Source of the DNA: Streptomyces sp. NBC_00234
Lineage (GTDB): Bacteria; Actinomycetota; Actinomycetes; Streptomycetales; Streptomycetaceae
Direction of reading: 5' to 3'
Assembly: GCF_036195325.1 (NCBI RefSeq)
Contig: NZ_CP108101.1
Span: 4,464,001 to 4,528,000 of the forward strand
DNA: 64,000 nucleotides
Below, piece by piece: positions 23,884 to 32,823 of the stretch. A model generated the notes under the pieces. That model did no database searches, was not told the origin of the DNA, and was given only the letters and a program-made list of their open reading frames with translations. A program made the translations under genes and the position numbers. Within the stretch, counting starts at the first letter, position 1. Each line of letters begins with the position of its first letter.

Positions 23884-23904
23884 GCGTCCCTGCCCGTTGT
23901 GGAT

Positions 23905-24023
23905 AACTAGCCAGCCCGCCTGGGCTAGTTGACGTACGGGCATTGAACAAAGGTTCCCAGGGAACGGAGATTGGCCGGATCTTGACGGGTCTCGGACACT
24001 TCGGGCGCGTCAAGGCAGTGTCC
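23905..24023. promoter_or_regulatory. Cluster of palindromes in divergent promoter region
   Basis: Four inverted repeats occupy the region between the unknown gene and the DoxX gene: AACTAGCC/GGCTAGTT (23905-23930), GTTCCC-A-GGGAAC (23953-23965), CTTGACG/CGTCAAG (23981-24014) and GGACACT/AGTGTCC (23994-24023), the last two interleaved. This density suggests binding by one or more regulators. Confidence 0.5.
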
Positions 24024-24045
24024 TAAACACACATCACTCGGTTAG

Positions 24046-25629
24046 ATGAGTGTGGACACCAGAACGCCTCGGTTCGACGAACAACCCGCCCTGAGCATGA
24101 CCAAGGTGGACTGCGACCCCGCGCAGGTCATCGTCAACCACGCCAGTTTCCGGGTGCAGCTCGCCCCGGGCCAGCGTGCACGGCTGCTCGGTGGCGCCGC
24201 CGCGGACGCGGCCCGGATCCCCGCCATGAGCGGTGCCGCGGGCCGTCGCAGAAGGGCGCCCGTCGTCTGGAGCGGCAGGTCCGAGCCGGGCGATCCCGGA
24301 GCGGGCGGACTGCTTCAGGCCGTACGGAACTCCACCGCGGGCCGGCTCGAGGGCGGGCTCGGCGCCGAGCTCTCCGAGGGGCACGCGGCGGGCGGTACGC
24401 AGGTCATCCCGCGTATCGAGGAGACGCAGCCCAACCCCGTACTCGTCGCTCCCCACCAGCCCGTACGCGGTGGCGGTGGGCCCCTGTTGCCTCCGATGCG
24501 GCAGGCGGTCGGCGCGTACGACCCGGTCGAGACCGGACCGGACGACGGGTTCGACGAGGAGTACGACAGCGGGACCGCCCAGGAGCGGCGGCACGGCAAC
24601 GACCCCGTCCGGCACGCCTATTACCCGGGCCGCCGGATGAACCTCGGGGTCGTCCTGCTCCCGATGCGTGTCTTCCTCGGCTTCATCACCATCTACGCGG
24701 GCATGGGCAAGCTCTGCGACCCCGTCTACTTCGACGGCGGCGACCGGGGCTCCATGGTCAAGTGGCTGACCTCGCTGCACCCCTGGGCCCTCGCCGAACC
24801 GCTCCGCGACTTCGCCCTCTCCCACCCCGTGGGCGCCGGACTCACGGTCGCCTTCCTCCAGGTCGTCGTCGGAGTCCTGACCGTGTTCGGCCTCTGGCAG
24901 CGTGTCGCCGCCTCGGTCGGGGCGCTGCTCTCCGCGGCTCTCCTGGTCACGGTCAGCTGGCGCACCGTCGCCGTGTACGACGCGCCCGACATCATCTATC
25001 TGGCCGCCTGGAGCCCGCTGATCATCGCGGGCGCGCCGGTCTACTCCGTCGACGGACGTCTCGCCGGAGAGGCGTGGCGCAAGCTCGGCCCGCGTTCCTC
25101 GATCTGGGACCTGCGCGGGCGGGTCCTGCGCCGCGGCACCGTCGTCGCCACGGTCGTCGTGGGCCTGACCCTGCTGGTCGGTTCCCTGCTGGGCGGCGCG
25201 GTCCGCTCCACCGAGGTCGTGACCGTCCCGGGTCCGCACGACTACCCGACGAACCAGCTCCCCGGTTCCCCGCTCCCGCAGGAGTCCGCCGGCAAGCGCC
25301 AGGCGTCGCGGACCCCGGAGGAGCGCCGGCCGGCGCCGTCGAGTTCCAGTGCCTCCACGACGCCTTCCGCCGCGCAGTCCACGCCGGGTGCGGGCACGGT
25401 CCGCGAGTCCGGACAGGCCGCCGGTACGGGGCAGCCCAGCCAGACGCAGGGCACCACCCAGCAGCAGGCGCCCCCGCAGGCGACCACCCCGCAGGAGGCG
25501 CCTCCGACGACCAGCGCGGGACCGACGTCCTCCGGCTCCACCGGCACCGGGGACTCCACCGGCGGAACGGACGGCGGCGGCAGCACCGGCGGCGGCGGAC
25601 GGAATCCGATCGGTGGTCTGCTCGGCTGA
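24046..25629 (+). CDS. DoxX-family membrane protein with long disordered tails
   Basis: The 527-residue protein has a hydrophilic N-terminal 190 residues, then a DoxX domain of about four membrane spans (LLPMRVFLGFITIYAGMGKL, VAFLQVVVGVLTVFGLWQRV and following), another span near residue 370 (GTVVATVVVGLTLLVGSLLG), and a low-complexity Ser/Thr/Gln/Pro/Gly tail of about 130 residues. DoxX proteins are linked to quinone or thiosulfate redox and to oxidative-stress complexes in actinobacteria. Start ATG 24046 may be weakly translated, with no strong ribosome site. It is divergent from the unknown gene. Confidence 0.75.
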   Translation: MSVDTRTPRFDEQPALSMTKVDCDPAQVIVNHASFRVQLAPGQRARLLGGAAADAARIPAMSGAAGRRRRAPVVWSGRSEPGDPGAGGLLQAVRNSTAGRLEGGLGAELSEGHAAGGTQVIPRIEETQPNPVLVAPHQPVRGGGGPLLPPMRQAVGAYDPVETGPDDGFDEEYDSGTAQERRHGNDPVRHAYYPGRRMNLGVVLLPMRVFLGFITIYAGMGKLCDPVYFDGGDRGSMVKWLTSLHPWALAEPLRDFALSHPVGAGLTVAFLQVVVGVLTVFGLWQRVAASVGALLSAALLVTVSWRTVAVYDAPDIIYLAAWSPLIIAGAPVYSVDGRLAGEAWRKLGPRSSIWDLRGRVLRRGTVVATVVVGLTLLVGSLLGGAVRSTEVVTVPGPHDYPTNQLPGSPLPQESAGKRQASRTPEERRPAPSSSSASTTPSAAQSTPGAGTVRESGQAAGTGQPSQTQGTTQQQAPPQATTPQEAPPTTSAGPTSSGSTGTGDSTGGTDGGGSTGGGGRNPIGGLLG

Positions 25630-25659
25630 CAGGGCCGACGCGGGCACGGACGGACAGAC

Positions 25660-25699
25660 AGGAGGGGCGGTCACCGGACATCCGGTGACCGCCCCTCCT
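25660..25699. terminator. Bidirectional terminator between DoxX and nucleotidyltransferase genes
   Basis: A 19-bp perfect stem, AGGAGGGGCGGTCACCGGA at 25660-25678 with its complement at 25681-25699, has a minimal loop. It lies between convergent genes. Confidence 0.85.
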
Positions 25700-25730
25700 G
25701 CATGTTCCGCGTACGTACCCGCCGGGGCGG

Positions 25731-26450
25731 CTACCGGCCCGTGTGGGCGCCGAGTTCCTTCGCCGCCTCGGTGAGGTCCTTGGCGGTGTCGATCGCCCGC
25801 CAGTAGGCCCCGTGCGGCAGCGGATAGCCGGCGAGGCGACGCTCCCGGGCCAGTCCGGGGAAGGTCGTCCGCTCGTGGTCGCCCCGCTCGGGCAGCAGCG
25901 TGGTGAACGTGGGGGAGAAGACGTACACGCCCGCGTTGATCAGATACGGCGAGGGCGGCGACTCGATGAAGTCGGTGATGTGGCCGAAGGCGTCCGTCTC
26001 GACCGCGCCCCAGGGAATCCGTGGGCGGGCGAGGGCCAGGGTGGCGGTGGCGTCGCGTTCGGCGTGGAATGCGGCCATCTCGCGCAGGGAGAAGCGCGTC
26101 CAGATGTCGCCGTTGGAGGCGTACCAGGGCTGACCCGGGTCGGGCAGCCGGGCGGCGGCGTACTTGAGGCCACCGCCGCGTCCCAGCGGCTCGGTCTCCA
26201 CCACGGTCGTCACGTTCAGCGGGAGATCGGCCGAGGCGAGCCAGTCCTGGAGGACCTCGGCGAGGTGGCCGCACGAGACCACGGCGTCCGTGACGCCCTC
26301 GGCGGCCAGCCAGGAAAGCTGATGGCCGATGATCGGGGTCCCGGTTCCCGGGATCTCGACCATCGGCTTGGGGCGGTCATCGGTGTACGGGCGCAGTCGC
26401 GTGCCCTGGCCACCTGCCAGGATCACGGCCTGTGTCGGATACGTATGCAT
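25731..26450 (-). CDS. Sugar-1-phosphate nucleotidyltransferase
   Basis: The 239-residue enzyme belongs to the RmlA/ManC-like NTP transferases: signature AVILAGGQGTRLRPYTDDRPKPM (nucleotide-binding loop), GHQLSWLAAEGV, NGDIWTRF with the metal Asp, and a short C-terminus without a hexapeptide domain. It makes an NDP-sugar, possibly GDP-mannose or dTDP-/UDP-glucose; specificity is not deducible. Start ATG 26450 gives MHTYPTQ. It lies near msiK but is separated by a secreted-protein gene and terminators. Confidence 0.82.
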   Translation of the reverse strand: MHTYPTQAVILAGGQGTRLRPYTDDRPKPMVEIPGTGTPIIGHQLSWLAAEGVTDAVVSCGHLAEVLQDWLASADLPLNVTTVVETEPLGRGGGLKYAAARLPDPGQPWYASNGDIWTRFSLREMAAFHAERDATATLALARPRIPWGAVETDAFGHITDFIESPPSPYLINAGVYVFSPTFTTLLPERGDHERTTFPGLARERRLAGYPLPHGAYWRAIDTAKDLTEAAKELGAHTGR

Positions 26451-26485
26451 GCCAGGCACGATATGCCGTGCCGGCGCGATCACGG

Positions 26486-26899
26486 TCAGCTGAACCGGGC
26501 GACGCCCGAGGCGAACGACGTGTCGCAGACCGGGCGGGAGAAGCGGTGGGCGCGCGTCGGGCCGTACTGCTCGACCGCCGCCTTCCCGAGTGCCCTGGCG
26601 ATGGACATGCAGTGACCGGCGAGCGAGGGGCGGGCCTCGACGGCACGCTGCAGGTCCGTCAACGCGGCGCCCGGGTCCTTCTCCTGAAGCTCCAGGAGCA
26701 GCTTCTCGCGCAGAATGTCCTGCGGGGTACGGGGCTTGGCGGGCTTGGACACGGTCTCCGACGCCGCGGTCAGCAGCTGGGACTCGGGGTTGGCAGCCGC
26801 CCACGGCACGCGGGTCACCGCGAGGGTCCCGGAGAGGACCATGACGACAGGCAGGACGAGAGCGAGAGTTCGGCCGATGCGGCGCGCGGTGTGGGTCAC
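26486..26899 (-). CDS. Small secreted protein
   Basis: The 137-residue product begins at GTG 26899 with a signal peptide (TLALVLPVVMVLSGTLAV), so it is exported. The mature part is helical (DILREKLLLELQEKDPGAAL, AVEARPSLAGHCMSIARALG) and has two cysteines, possibly a disulfide. It resembles hypothetical secreted proteins of streptomycetes; no function is known. It may be co-transcribed with the nucleotidyltransferase gene 35 bases downstream. Confidence 0.65.
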   Translation of the reverse strand: MTHTARRIGRTLALVLPVVMVLSGTLAVTRVPWAAANPESQLLTAASETVSKPAKPRTPQDILREKLLLELQEKDPGAALTDLQRAVEARPSLAGHCMSIARALGKAAVEQYGPTRAHRFSRPVCDTSFASGVARFS

Positions 26900-27073
26900 G
26901 CAGGCGAGCGTAGCGGTCAGTGATGATTTGGCGACATTTCGTCACCCTCGCGAGGGATGGTTCGAGGAGTCTTTTCGAATCCCTGGTTGACGTATCCGGG
27001 CGAAATGCCAGATATGCCGGGGTATTTGTCGACTGCCAGGATCGGAACCCCAAACATCGGGCACCACGCAAAC

Positions 27074-27109
27074 GGCCCCCGCACCCGTTCGATACGGGGT
27101 GCGGGGGCC
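27074..27109 (-). terminator. Terminator of msiK
   Basis: GGCCCCCGCACCC at 27074-27086 pairs perfectly with GGGTGCGGGGGCC at 27097-27109 over a 10-base loop, 20 bases beyond the msiK stop. Confidence 0.85.
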
Positions 27110-27128
27110 GGACGTTGCGCGGGTGACG

Positions 27129-28265
<1,137 letters not shown>

Positions 28266-28317
28266 GCTGAATCTTCTCCTCAACCGGCAGGAACGTGCCG
28301 GACGATCCGAGTAAGGG

Positions 28318-28333
28318 AGTGGTCTGGTCCACC
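28318..28333. promoter_or_regulatory. Candidate DasR-responsive element (dre) before msiK
   Basis: AGTGGTCTGGTCCACC matches the dre consensus ACTGGTCTAGACCACT at 12 of 16 positions. DasR is the GntR repressor of amino-sugar metabolism, relieved by glucosamine-6-phosphate. The site is 53 bases upstream of msiK. Confidence 0.65.
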
Positions 28334-28444
28334 GGAGTGAACCTTCCGCGACGCTACCTGGCCATTTCGAATATGTCAGTAGTCCAGAACACTCCAATAT
28401 CCCGTCCTGTCCGGGGCGGGACGTTGGTTACACTGCTCCGGAAT

Positions 28445-28518
28445 GCCTCCTTAGCTCAGCTGGCCAGAGCAACGCACTTGTAATGCGTAGGTCGTCGGTT
28501 CGAATCCGACAGGGGGCT
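28445..28518 (+). tRNA. tRNA-Thr (anticodon TGT)
   Basis: The 74-base gene folds as a cloverleaf: acceptor GCCTCCT/AGGGGGC, D-arm GCTC/GAGC, anticodon stem ACGCA/TGCGT with loop CTTGTAA (anticodon TGT), T-arm GTCGG/CCGAC with TTCGAAT. CCA is not encoded. A terminator hairpin follows directly. Confidence 0.95.
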
Positions 28519-28522
28519 CTGG

Positions 28523-28559
28523 AAGGGCCCAGGCCGGACACTGTCCGCCCTGGGCCCTT
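28523..28559 (+). terminator. Terminator of tRNA-Thr
   Basis: AAGGGCCCAGG pairs exactly with CCTGGGCCCTT and is followed by T residues, five bases after the tRNA end. Confidence 0.8.
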
Positions 28560-28588
28560 TGCGATTCCGCCCTCGGACAAGGAGCCCC

Positions 28589-29179
28589 ATGCCCCCGGAC
28601 AGCCCGGCAGGCCGCCGCCAGGACCGGGGTGGTCCCGCGACCGGTTCGCTCACCTACGCCCCGGCGGGTGCGACGTGTCCCGGTGAGGCGGTGTGGACGG
28701 CGGAGGTCGCCGGCCACCGCCGGTACGAGGGGTCCGTCGTCGTCGGGTGCGGTGACGAGGACTGGCGTGCGGCGTCCGAGGCCGTTCTGCGCTGGGGGAT
28801 CAAGCGGCGCAGCGGCTTCCGTGTCACCCCGGTGGGGGGCGCCGGTGAGCGGGTCGCCGAGGGGGGCGAGTACCGGATCACGGCGGCGTGGGGCCCGCTG
28901 GCCGTTCACGAGCCGGTCCTGGTCGTCGCCGTCGTCGACACCCCCGACCGGTGCGGCTTCGCCTACGGGACGCTGCCCGGCCACCCGGTCTCCGGCGAGG
29001 AGGCATTCGTCGTGAGCCGGAGTCCGGACGGCCGGGTCACGCTGACCCTGCGCTCCCTGACGAGCCGGGCCCCGCGCGGTGGGTGGCGGCACGTGTTTCC
29101 CGTGCTGCTGGTCGCCCAGCGTGTGTACCGCCGCCGCTACCGGCGGGCCCTCCGGGCCGCCGGAGCGGGGCGGCGCTGA
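28589..29179 (+). CDS. DUF1990 family protein
   Basis: The 196-residue protein resembles DUF1990, an uncharacterised START-like fold: EYRITAAWGPLAVHEPVLVV and a strand-rich region through FAYGTLPGHPVSGEEAFVV, then a basic C-terminal helix (RVYRRRYRRALR). ATG 28589 is used because GGAG lies four to eight bases upstream. It is downstream of tRNA-Thr and its terminator. Function is unknown. Confidence 0.75.
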   Translation: MPPDSPAGRRQDRGGPATGSLTYAPAGATCPGEAVWTAEVAGHRRYEGSVVVGCGDEDWRAASEAVLRWGIKRRSGFRVTPVGGAGERVAEGGEYRITAAWGPLAVHEPVLVVAVVDTPDRCGFAYGTLPGHPVSGEEAFVVSRSPDGRVTLTLRSLTSRAPRGGWRHVFPVLLVAQRVYRRRYRRALRAAGAGRR

Positions 29180-29192
29180 GGTCCGAGAGGGG

Positions 29193-30593
29193 TCAGTGCC
29201 GGCCGGCGATGCGGTCCGCCACCTTCGCGATCGGGTCGGTGCCGGGGCGCGGGGACGTCGTCTCGCGGCGGTCCGCCGCGCGGTAGGCGGCGTACATGCC
29301 GTGGACGCCCAGCCAGCGGAAGGGTTCCGGCTCCCAGCGGCGGACCTTGTGGTTGACCCAGGGGAGGGAGGTCAGGTCGGTGGGACCCGCCTGGCCGGAG
29401 TCCTGCTGGATCAGGTCGCGCAGGGTGCGGGCCGCGAGGTTGGTCGTGGCGACGCCCGAGCCGACGTAGCCGCCCGCCCAGCCCAGGCCGGTGGAGCGGT
29501 CCAGGGTGACGGTGGCGCACCAGTCGCGGGGGACGCCGAGGACGCCGGACCAGGCGTGGTCGATGCGGGCACCCGCGGTGGTGGGGAAGAAGCGGACGAG
29601 GAGATCGCGCAGCGCCTCGATCGTGGCGGGCTGGGTGCGGCCGTCGTTGTCGACGGCGGAGCCGAAGCGGTACGGGACGCCCCGGCCGCCCAGGGCGATG
29701 CGGTCGTCGGCGGTGCGCTGGGCGTACATGTAGGCGTGGGCCATGTCGCCGAGGGTCTCGCGGCCTTCCCAGCCGATGGTGTCCCAGACCGACTTGGGGA
29801 GCGGCTCGGTGGCGATCATGGAGGAGTTCATCGGGAGCCAGGTGCGCCGCTGGCCCTTGAGGCCGGCGGTGAAGCCCTCGGTGCAGCGCAGGACGTAGGG
29901 GGCGCGGACCGTGCCGTACGGGGTGATGGCGTGCTTGGGCTTGATCTCCGTGACCGGGGTCGACTCGTGGATCGTCACGCCGAGGGCCTCCACGGCGTCG
30001 GCGAGGCCCTTGACCAGCTTCACCGGGTGCAGGCGGGCGCCGTGCGGGGACCAGCTGGAGCCGACCGCTCCGGTGACCCTGATCCGTTCGGCGGTCTCGC
30101 GGGCGCCGCGCAGGACGCGGCCGGTCTCGCCGAAGGCGATCTCCACGGAGTGGAAGTCCTTGAGGCGTGCGAGCTGGGCGGGTGTGTACGCGACTTCGAG
30201 GACGCCGCCCCGGTGGATGTCGGCGTCGATGTTCTCCTCGGCGGCGACCCGGACGACTTCGTCGACGGTGTCGTTCATCGCCTGCTGGAGGCGGACCGCC
30301 GCGTCGTGGCCGTGGAGCTTCGCGTAGCGGTCGCGGCCCGCGATGCCGTTGTAGAGCCAGCCGCCGTTGCGCCCGGAGGCGCCGTAACCGCAGAACTTCG
30401 CTTCCAGGATGGTGATGTTGAGGAAGGGGACTGCCTTCTTGAGGTAGTACGCCGTCCACAGCCCGGTGTATCCGCCGCCGACGATGCAGACGTCGGCGGT
30501 CGCGTCGCCCGGCAGAGGTTCGCGGGGGGCGGGGGTGCCCTCCCGCGCGTACCAGAACGATATGCCGCCGTTGACGGTACTGACGGTGCTCAT
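29193..30593 (-). CDS. FAD-dependent oxidoreductase, DAO/PuuB-like
   Basis: The 466-residue flavoenzyme has the Rossmann fingerprint CIVGGGYTGLWTAYYL near residue 36 and the ATG/DAO-type second motif FCGYGASGRNGGW, as in gamma-glutamylputrescine oxidases and related amine oxidases. The C-terminal VGSGVATTNLAARTL contributes to FAD binding. Substrate is probably an amine or amino acid. Start ATG 30593 follows AGGGGAAA. It is convergent with the DUF1990 gene and transcribed after the rhomboid-like gene. Confidence 0.82.
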   Translation of the reverse strand: MSTVSTVNGGISFWYAREGTPAPREPLPGDATADVCIVGGGYTGLWTAYYLKKAVPFLNITILEAKFCGYGASGRNGGWLYNGIAGRDRYAKLHGHDAAVRLQQAMNDTVDEVVRVAAEENIDADIHRGGVLEVAYTPAQLARLKDFHSVEIAFGETGRVLRGARETAERIRVTGAVGSSWSPHGARLHPVKLVKGLADAVEALGVTIHESTPVTEIKPKHAITPYGTVRAPYVLRCTEGFTAGLKGQRRTWLPMNSSMIATEPLPKSVWDTIGWEGRETLGDMAHAYMYAQRTADDRIALGGRGVPYRFGSAVDNDGRTQPATIEALRDLLVRFFPTTAGARIDHAWSGVLGVPRDWCATVTLDRSTGLGWAGGYVGSGVATTNLAARTLRDLIQQDSGQAGPTDLTSLPWVNHKVRRWEPEPFRWLGVHGMYAAYRAADRRETTSPRPGTDPIAKVADRIAGRH

Positions 30594-30639
30594 GTTTCCC
30601 CTGCTTGTCCGGTGTACAGCCGAGCTTCTGTGGCGGACG

Positions 30640-31290
30640 TTACTGCGCGGCGGCCCGTTCCGTCTTGCCCCGGGGGAGACCTCGCGTCAGGGGGTAGCAG
30701 CCGAAGCCGATCAGTACGGCCGTGAAGTGGGTCAGGTCGCCGAAGGTCCGGCCGCTGATCAGCGGGATGCCGTGGACGACGAGCACGGCGAAGGCGTACA
30801 GGGCCCGCCAGGGGTGGGGGATGCGGTACGTGAGGACGGCGGCGACCCCCGCGAGCGCGTAGCCGGCCCCCATGTCGAGGGTGTCCTCCGCGTACTGCGG
30901 TGCGTGGCCGTGATGGACGGCCCAGGTGAGGACGGCCGCGCCGACGAACGGGGCGAGGAACTGGGCCGTTGCGGCGACGGCGAGCCAGCGCAGGGTGCCG
31001 AGCCAGTGCTCGACGGTGGCGTGGAAGACGGTGAACAGGACGGCGTACAGGAGCCAGTCGCCGTCGTCGATCCGCAGGGCCCCGGAGACGAGGACACGGA
31101 ACGGCTCCTGCGTGAGCGCGTGGACACTCGCCGAGCGCTGGACCAGGAACTCCTGCTCGAACTCCGGGGACAGCCGCCGGACGACGACGGTGACGAGGAG
31201 GAGGGTCAGCCAGATGTACGTGCCCGGAGCGCCGGTGATCCAGCGGCGGATCGCGGTGAGGGCACGCGCGGCCGGACTTTTTCGGGGCAT
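30640..31290 (-). CDS. Rhomboid-like membrane protein lacking catalytic serine
   Basis: The 216-residue product has about six membrane spans. The rhomboid GxSG serine position reads DMGAGYALAG, so the serine is replaced, whereas a later THFTAVLIGF histidine segment resembles the second catalytic helix. VFHATVEHWLG has the conserved TM2 His/Glu feel. It may be an inactive rhomboid (pseudoprotease) or a related integral protein such as the actinobacterial rhomboid-like family. Start ATG 31290. It is divergent from the APH gene. Confidence 0.6.
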   Translation of the reverse strand: MPRKSPAARALTAIRRWITGAPGTYIWLTLLLVTVVVRRLSPEFEQEFLVQRSASVHALTQEPFRVLVSGALRIDDGDWLLYAVLFTVFHATVEHWLGTLRWLAVAATAQFLAPFVGAAVLTWAVHHGHAPQYAEDTLDMGAGYALAGVAAVLTYRIPHPWRALYAFAVLVVHGIPLISGRTFGDLTHFTAVLIGFGCYPLTRGLPRGKTERAAAQ

Positions 31291-31323
31291 AGACGATTGA
31301 CGCACGGGTCTACGATCGAGGGT

Positions 31324-32232
31324 GTGATCGACATTCCGGATGAGCTGATCGTCACTCAGTCCACGTACCGGGGAGCGGCCGGGCGGGAGTTCATCGCCGC
31401 GCTGCCGGGGCTGGCCGGCCGGTTCCTGGACGAGTGGGGGCTGCGGCTGGACGGGGCCGCGATGTACGGGATGTGCGCGCTGGTGCTGCCGGTGGTGCGG
31501 GAGGCGGACGGGCGTCCCGCGGCGCTGAAGCTCCAGGCGCTGGACGAGGAGACGGCCGGGGAGCCGGTGGCGCTGCGGGTGTGGGGCGCCGCGGGGGCCG
31601 GGGTGGTGGGGCTGCTGGACCATGACGCGGAGACCGGCACCATGCTGCTCGAACGGCTGGACGAGCGGCGCCCGTTGTCGGCCATGGACGACGAGCGCGA
31701 GGCGGTGCGGGTGCTCGCGGAGCTGCTGGCCGGGCTGACGGCCGTGCCCGCTCCGGCGGGGCTGCGTGGTCTGGGCGACGTGGCAGGCTGGCTGCTGGGC
31801 GCGGCGCCCGGAGAGATCGAGACGCTGCCCGACGAGAGGGAGCGGCGGCTGCTGGGGGACTGCGCGGCGGCGCTGCGGGAGGTCGCGCGCGAGCCGGGGG
31901 ACCGGCTGCTGCACTGGGACCTGCACTACGACAACATCCTCGCCGGGCGCGCCGAGGAGGGACGGGCGGGGGAGTGGATCGCCCTGGACCCGAAGCCGCT
32001 GGCCGGGGACCCGGGGTTCGAGCTGTTTCCGGCGCTGGACAACCTCTTCGACGCGCACGAGGTGCGGTGGCGGTTCGACCTGATGACGGAGGTACTGGGG
32101 CTCGACCGTGAGCGGGCGCGGGCCTGGACGCTCGGGCGGGTCCTGCAGCAGTCGGTGTGGGCGATCGAGGACGAGCGGCTGCCGTCCCCCGACCATCTGG
32201 AGATCGCCCGGCAGCTGCTGGGGCGCGGGTAA
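31324..32232 (+). CDS. Aminoglycoside/hydroxyurea phosphotransferase family protein
   Basis: The 302-residue kinase-fold protein has the catalytic loop HWDLHYDNIL and the metal-binding segment LDPKPLAGDPGFELFPALDN, which fits the APH(6)/hydroxyurea phosphotransferase family better than APH(3'). Its substrate is unknown; a self-protection or metabolite kinase role is equally likely. The start is GTG 31324, seven bases after TACGAT, so leaderless translation is likely. The frame is open upstream to 30466 but antisense to neighbouring genes. Confidence 0.78.
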   Translation: MIDIPDELIVTQSTYRGAAGREFIAALPGLAGRFLDEWGLRLDGAAMYGMCALVLPVVREADGRPAALKLQALDEETAGEPVALRVWGAAGAGVVGLLDHDAETGTMLLERLDERRPLSAMDDEREAVRVLAELLAGLTAVPAPAGLRGLGDVAGWLLGAAPGEIETLPDERERRLLGDCAAALREVAREPGDRLLHWDLHYDNILAGRAEEGRAGEWIALDPKPLAGDPGFELFPALDNLFDAHEVRWRFDLMTEVLGLDRERARAWTLGRVLQQSVWAIEDERLPSPDHLEIARQLLGRG

Positions 32233-32272
32233 GGGGCGGCGGCGTTCGGGGGCGCTTGTTTACGCTGCCCCC

Positions 32273-32749
32273 ATGATTCGTATCGCTACTCCCGATGATG
32301 TCCCCGCCATCCACGCCATGGTCCGTGAGCTGGCCGAGTACGAGAAGGCCCTCGACGAGGCCAACGCCACCGAGGAGCAGCTGCGCGAGGCGCTCTTCGG
32401 CGAGCGGCCCGCCGCGTACGCGCACATCGCCGTCTCCGACGAGGACGGTGAAGTCGTCGGCTTCGCGCTGTGGTTCCTCAACTTCTCGACCTGGCGCGGG
32501 GTGCACGGCATCTACCTGGAGGACCTGTACGTGCGCCCGGAGCGGCGCGGCGGCGGCCACGGGAAGGCGCTGCTCACGGAGTTGGCGCGCATCTGCACGG
32601 AGCGGGGCTACGGCCGCCTGGAGTGGGCGGTCCTGAACTGGAACGCGCCGTCCATCGCCTTCTACGAGTCCCTGGGCGCCCGGCCGCAGGACGAGTGGAC
32701 GGTGTACCGGCTGACGGACGACGCGCTGGCGGAGCTCGGCGGGAAGTGA
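32273..32749 (+). CDS. GNAT N-acetyltransferase, diamine/spermidine type
   Basis: The 158-residue acetyltransferase has the acetyl-CoA loop VRPERRGGGHGKALLTELA and EWAVLNWNAPSIAFYESLGA, and the YLEDLYV strand typical of SSAT-like enzymes that acetylate polyamines or thialysine. Start ATG 32273 is six bases after TACGCT, suggesting a leaderless mRNA. It follows the APH gene by 40 bases and likely has its own promoter. Confidence 0.82.
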   Translation: MIRIATPDDVPAIHAMVRELAEYEKALDEANATEEQLREALFGERPAAYAHIAVSDEDGEVVGFALWFLNFSTWRGVHGIYLEDLYVRPERRGGGHGKALLTELARICTERGYGRLEWAVLNWNAPSIAFYESLGARPQDEWTVYRLTDDALAELGGK

Positions 32750-32768
32750 CGCTCGCGGGCCGTCCGGT

Positions 32769-32823
32769 CCTAGGGCGTGCCAGACACCGCCGGCCAGACG
32801 AGACTTTGCGGACACGACCTAGG
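32769..32823. repeat. 55-bp CCTAGG-ended inverted-repeat element
   Basis: Imperfect inverted ends CCTAGGGCGTGCC and GGACACGACCTAGG bound a 55-base segment. CTAG is rare here, and similar CCTAGGGCGTG-type sequences recur in streptomycete intergenic DNA. The right end supplies the TAG stop of the quinone oxidoreductase gene. It may act as a terminator or be a MITE-like remnant. Confidence 0.55.
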
